This document shows positions 63,605-64,000 of a stretch of 64,000 nt of DNA, piece by piece. The translations under genes and the position numbers were made by a program. The notes beneath the pieces were generated by a model. The model was not told where the DNA came from. It did no database searches and saw nothing but the letters and a program-made list of their open reading frames with translations. This stretch comes from JBBDXS01 sp040902195. GTDB lineage: Bacteria; Chloroflexota; Dehalococcoidia; DSTF01; RBG-16-68-14. Every line of letters starts with the position of its first letter. The stretch's first letter is position 1. The stretch spans positions 1-64,000 of the forward strand of contig JBBDXS010000010.1 of the NCBI GenBank assembly GCA_040902195.1, read 5' to 3'.

Positions 63605-64000
63605 TCAGTATACCCCCTTGGCCTCGGCGGGAGCGGCTTCGCGTTCTACCTCAGTATCGGCGTAGACACCCCGATATTTCGGCGGCAACAAGGCCGCGAT
63701 GCGGCGCATGATGATGTCTGTCGCCTGCGCCGTCGCTTCGCTGTTGATGCGCTCGACGGGCGGCAACTGGAACGGCTCTCCGATCGTGACCTTGATGTGC
63801 TTGACCGAGAACGGCTTGAGGAAAATCCACGGCCAACCGATACCCTCGCTGCCGGTGATCGCGACGGGCAGCACCGGAGCGCCGCTGCGCAGCGCGATAA
63901 GTCCCGAGCCCGGGTGGCCCTGCGTCATCCCTCCTGTGCGGCTCCTTGTACCCTCCGGAAACATGACGAGCATCCCGCCGCTCTCGATCACGTCGGAGGC
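63605..64000 (-). CDS. 1-acyl-glycerol-3-phosphate acyltransferase (PlsC), C-terminal part
   Basis: The C-terminal 131 codons; the frame is open through 64000 so the N-terminus, with the HxxxxD motif, lies outside. MFPEGTRSRTGG and PVLPVAITGSEGI are motifs III and IV of PlsC acyltransferases. Membrane phospholipid synthesis. Confidence 0.9.
   Translation of the reverse strand, partial: ASDVIESGGMLVMFPEGTRSRTGGMTQGHPGSGLIALRSGAPVLPVAITGSEGIGWPWIFLKPFSVKHIKVTIGEPFQLPPVERINSEATAQATDIIMRRIAALLPPKYRGVYADTEVEREAAPAEAKGVY

Overview
The window is GC-rich, densely coded DNA from a free-living bacterium. It most resembles the Dehalococcoidia-type Chloroflexota. The evidence for this is the many lipoproteins and exported proteins with threonine/proline linkers ending in dockerin-like repeats, the F420/flavin-type LLM and PPOX oxidoreductases, the many CoA-transferase, thiolase and hotdog enzymes, and intergenic repeats typical of such genomes. 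The assignment is by style of gene content only; there is no rRNA or tRNA gene in the window.

Layout. 1-3325: surface proteins, a VWA-domain protein cut by the left edge and a membrane-anchored cohesin-like protein. 3376-5974: an acyl carrier protein, a ketosynthase lacking its active-site Cys, and an intact ketosynthase, all overlapping. 6079-10608: a Tat-exported protein, MauE-like and MauD-like disulfide proteins, two near-duplicate Cys-rich Tat proteins, membrane proteins and a lipoprotein. 10666-16194: a DUF192 lipoprotein, two related exported proteins ending in dockerin-like pairs, and a lipoprotein. 16211-23111: FabF, an alpha/beta hydrolase, a degenerate GGDEF protein, a CoA-transferase/LLM oxidoreductase pair, a GNAT protein, a PH-like protein and a DUF1028 protein. 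23378-27363: a tight six-gene operon of thiolase-like, PPOX, DinB, DUF4242-cyclase, DUF35 and DUF559 genes. 27467-29676: a divergent metalloprotease-like and other lipoprotein. 29666-31471: an arsenic operon (PadR-type regulator, ArsM, two small proteins) with an iterated operator. 31612-34007: a cysteinyl-tRNA synthetase fused to a glycosyltransferase, and a glutaredoxin-like protein. 34131-37343: a divergent membrane protein and CopC-CopD fusion. 37405-37959: a low-GC, probably acquired DUF4256 gene. 38022-52642: mixed CoA/lipid metabolism (SDR, CoA-transferase, TesB, amidase, M20 peptidase, 3-hydroxyacyl-CoA dehydrogenase, MaoC hydratase), a transporter, a blue-copper protein, PhoD, a deacetylase and an RCC1-repeat protein. 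52749-60311: pyruvate phosphate dikinase, then a second, split dikinase-like pair with an MFS transporter gene between its halves. 60461-64000: glmS preceded by a glmS ribozyme, ispH, and the end of a PlsC-type acyltransferase.

How it fits together. The acyl-CoA genes suggest oxidation of fatty, steroid-like or aromatic carbon, with PpdK closing onto gluconeogenesis. The exported proteins suggest a surface assembly built on cohesin-dockerin pairing without visible cellulases. The most unusual items are the CysRS-glycosyltransferase fusion, the Mau-like cassette without a methylamine dehydrogenase heavy chain, the split dikinase with its transporter, the Cys-bearing PadR regulator with three direct repeats at 15-bp spacing, and the glmS ribozyme.
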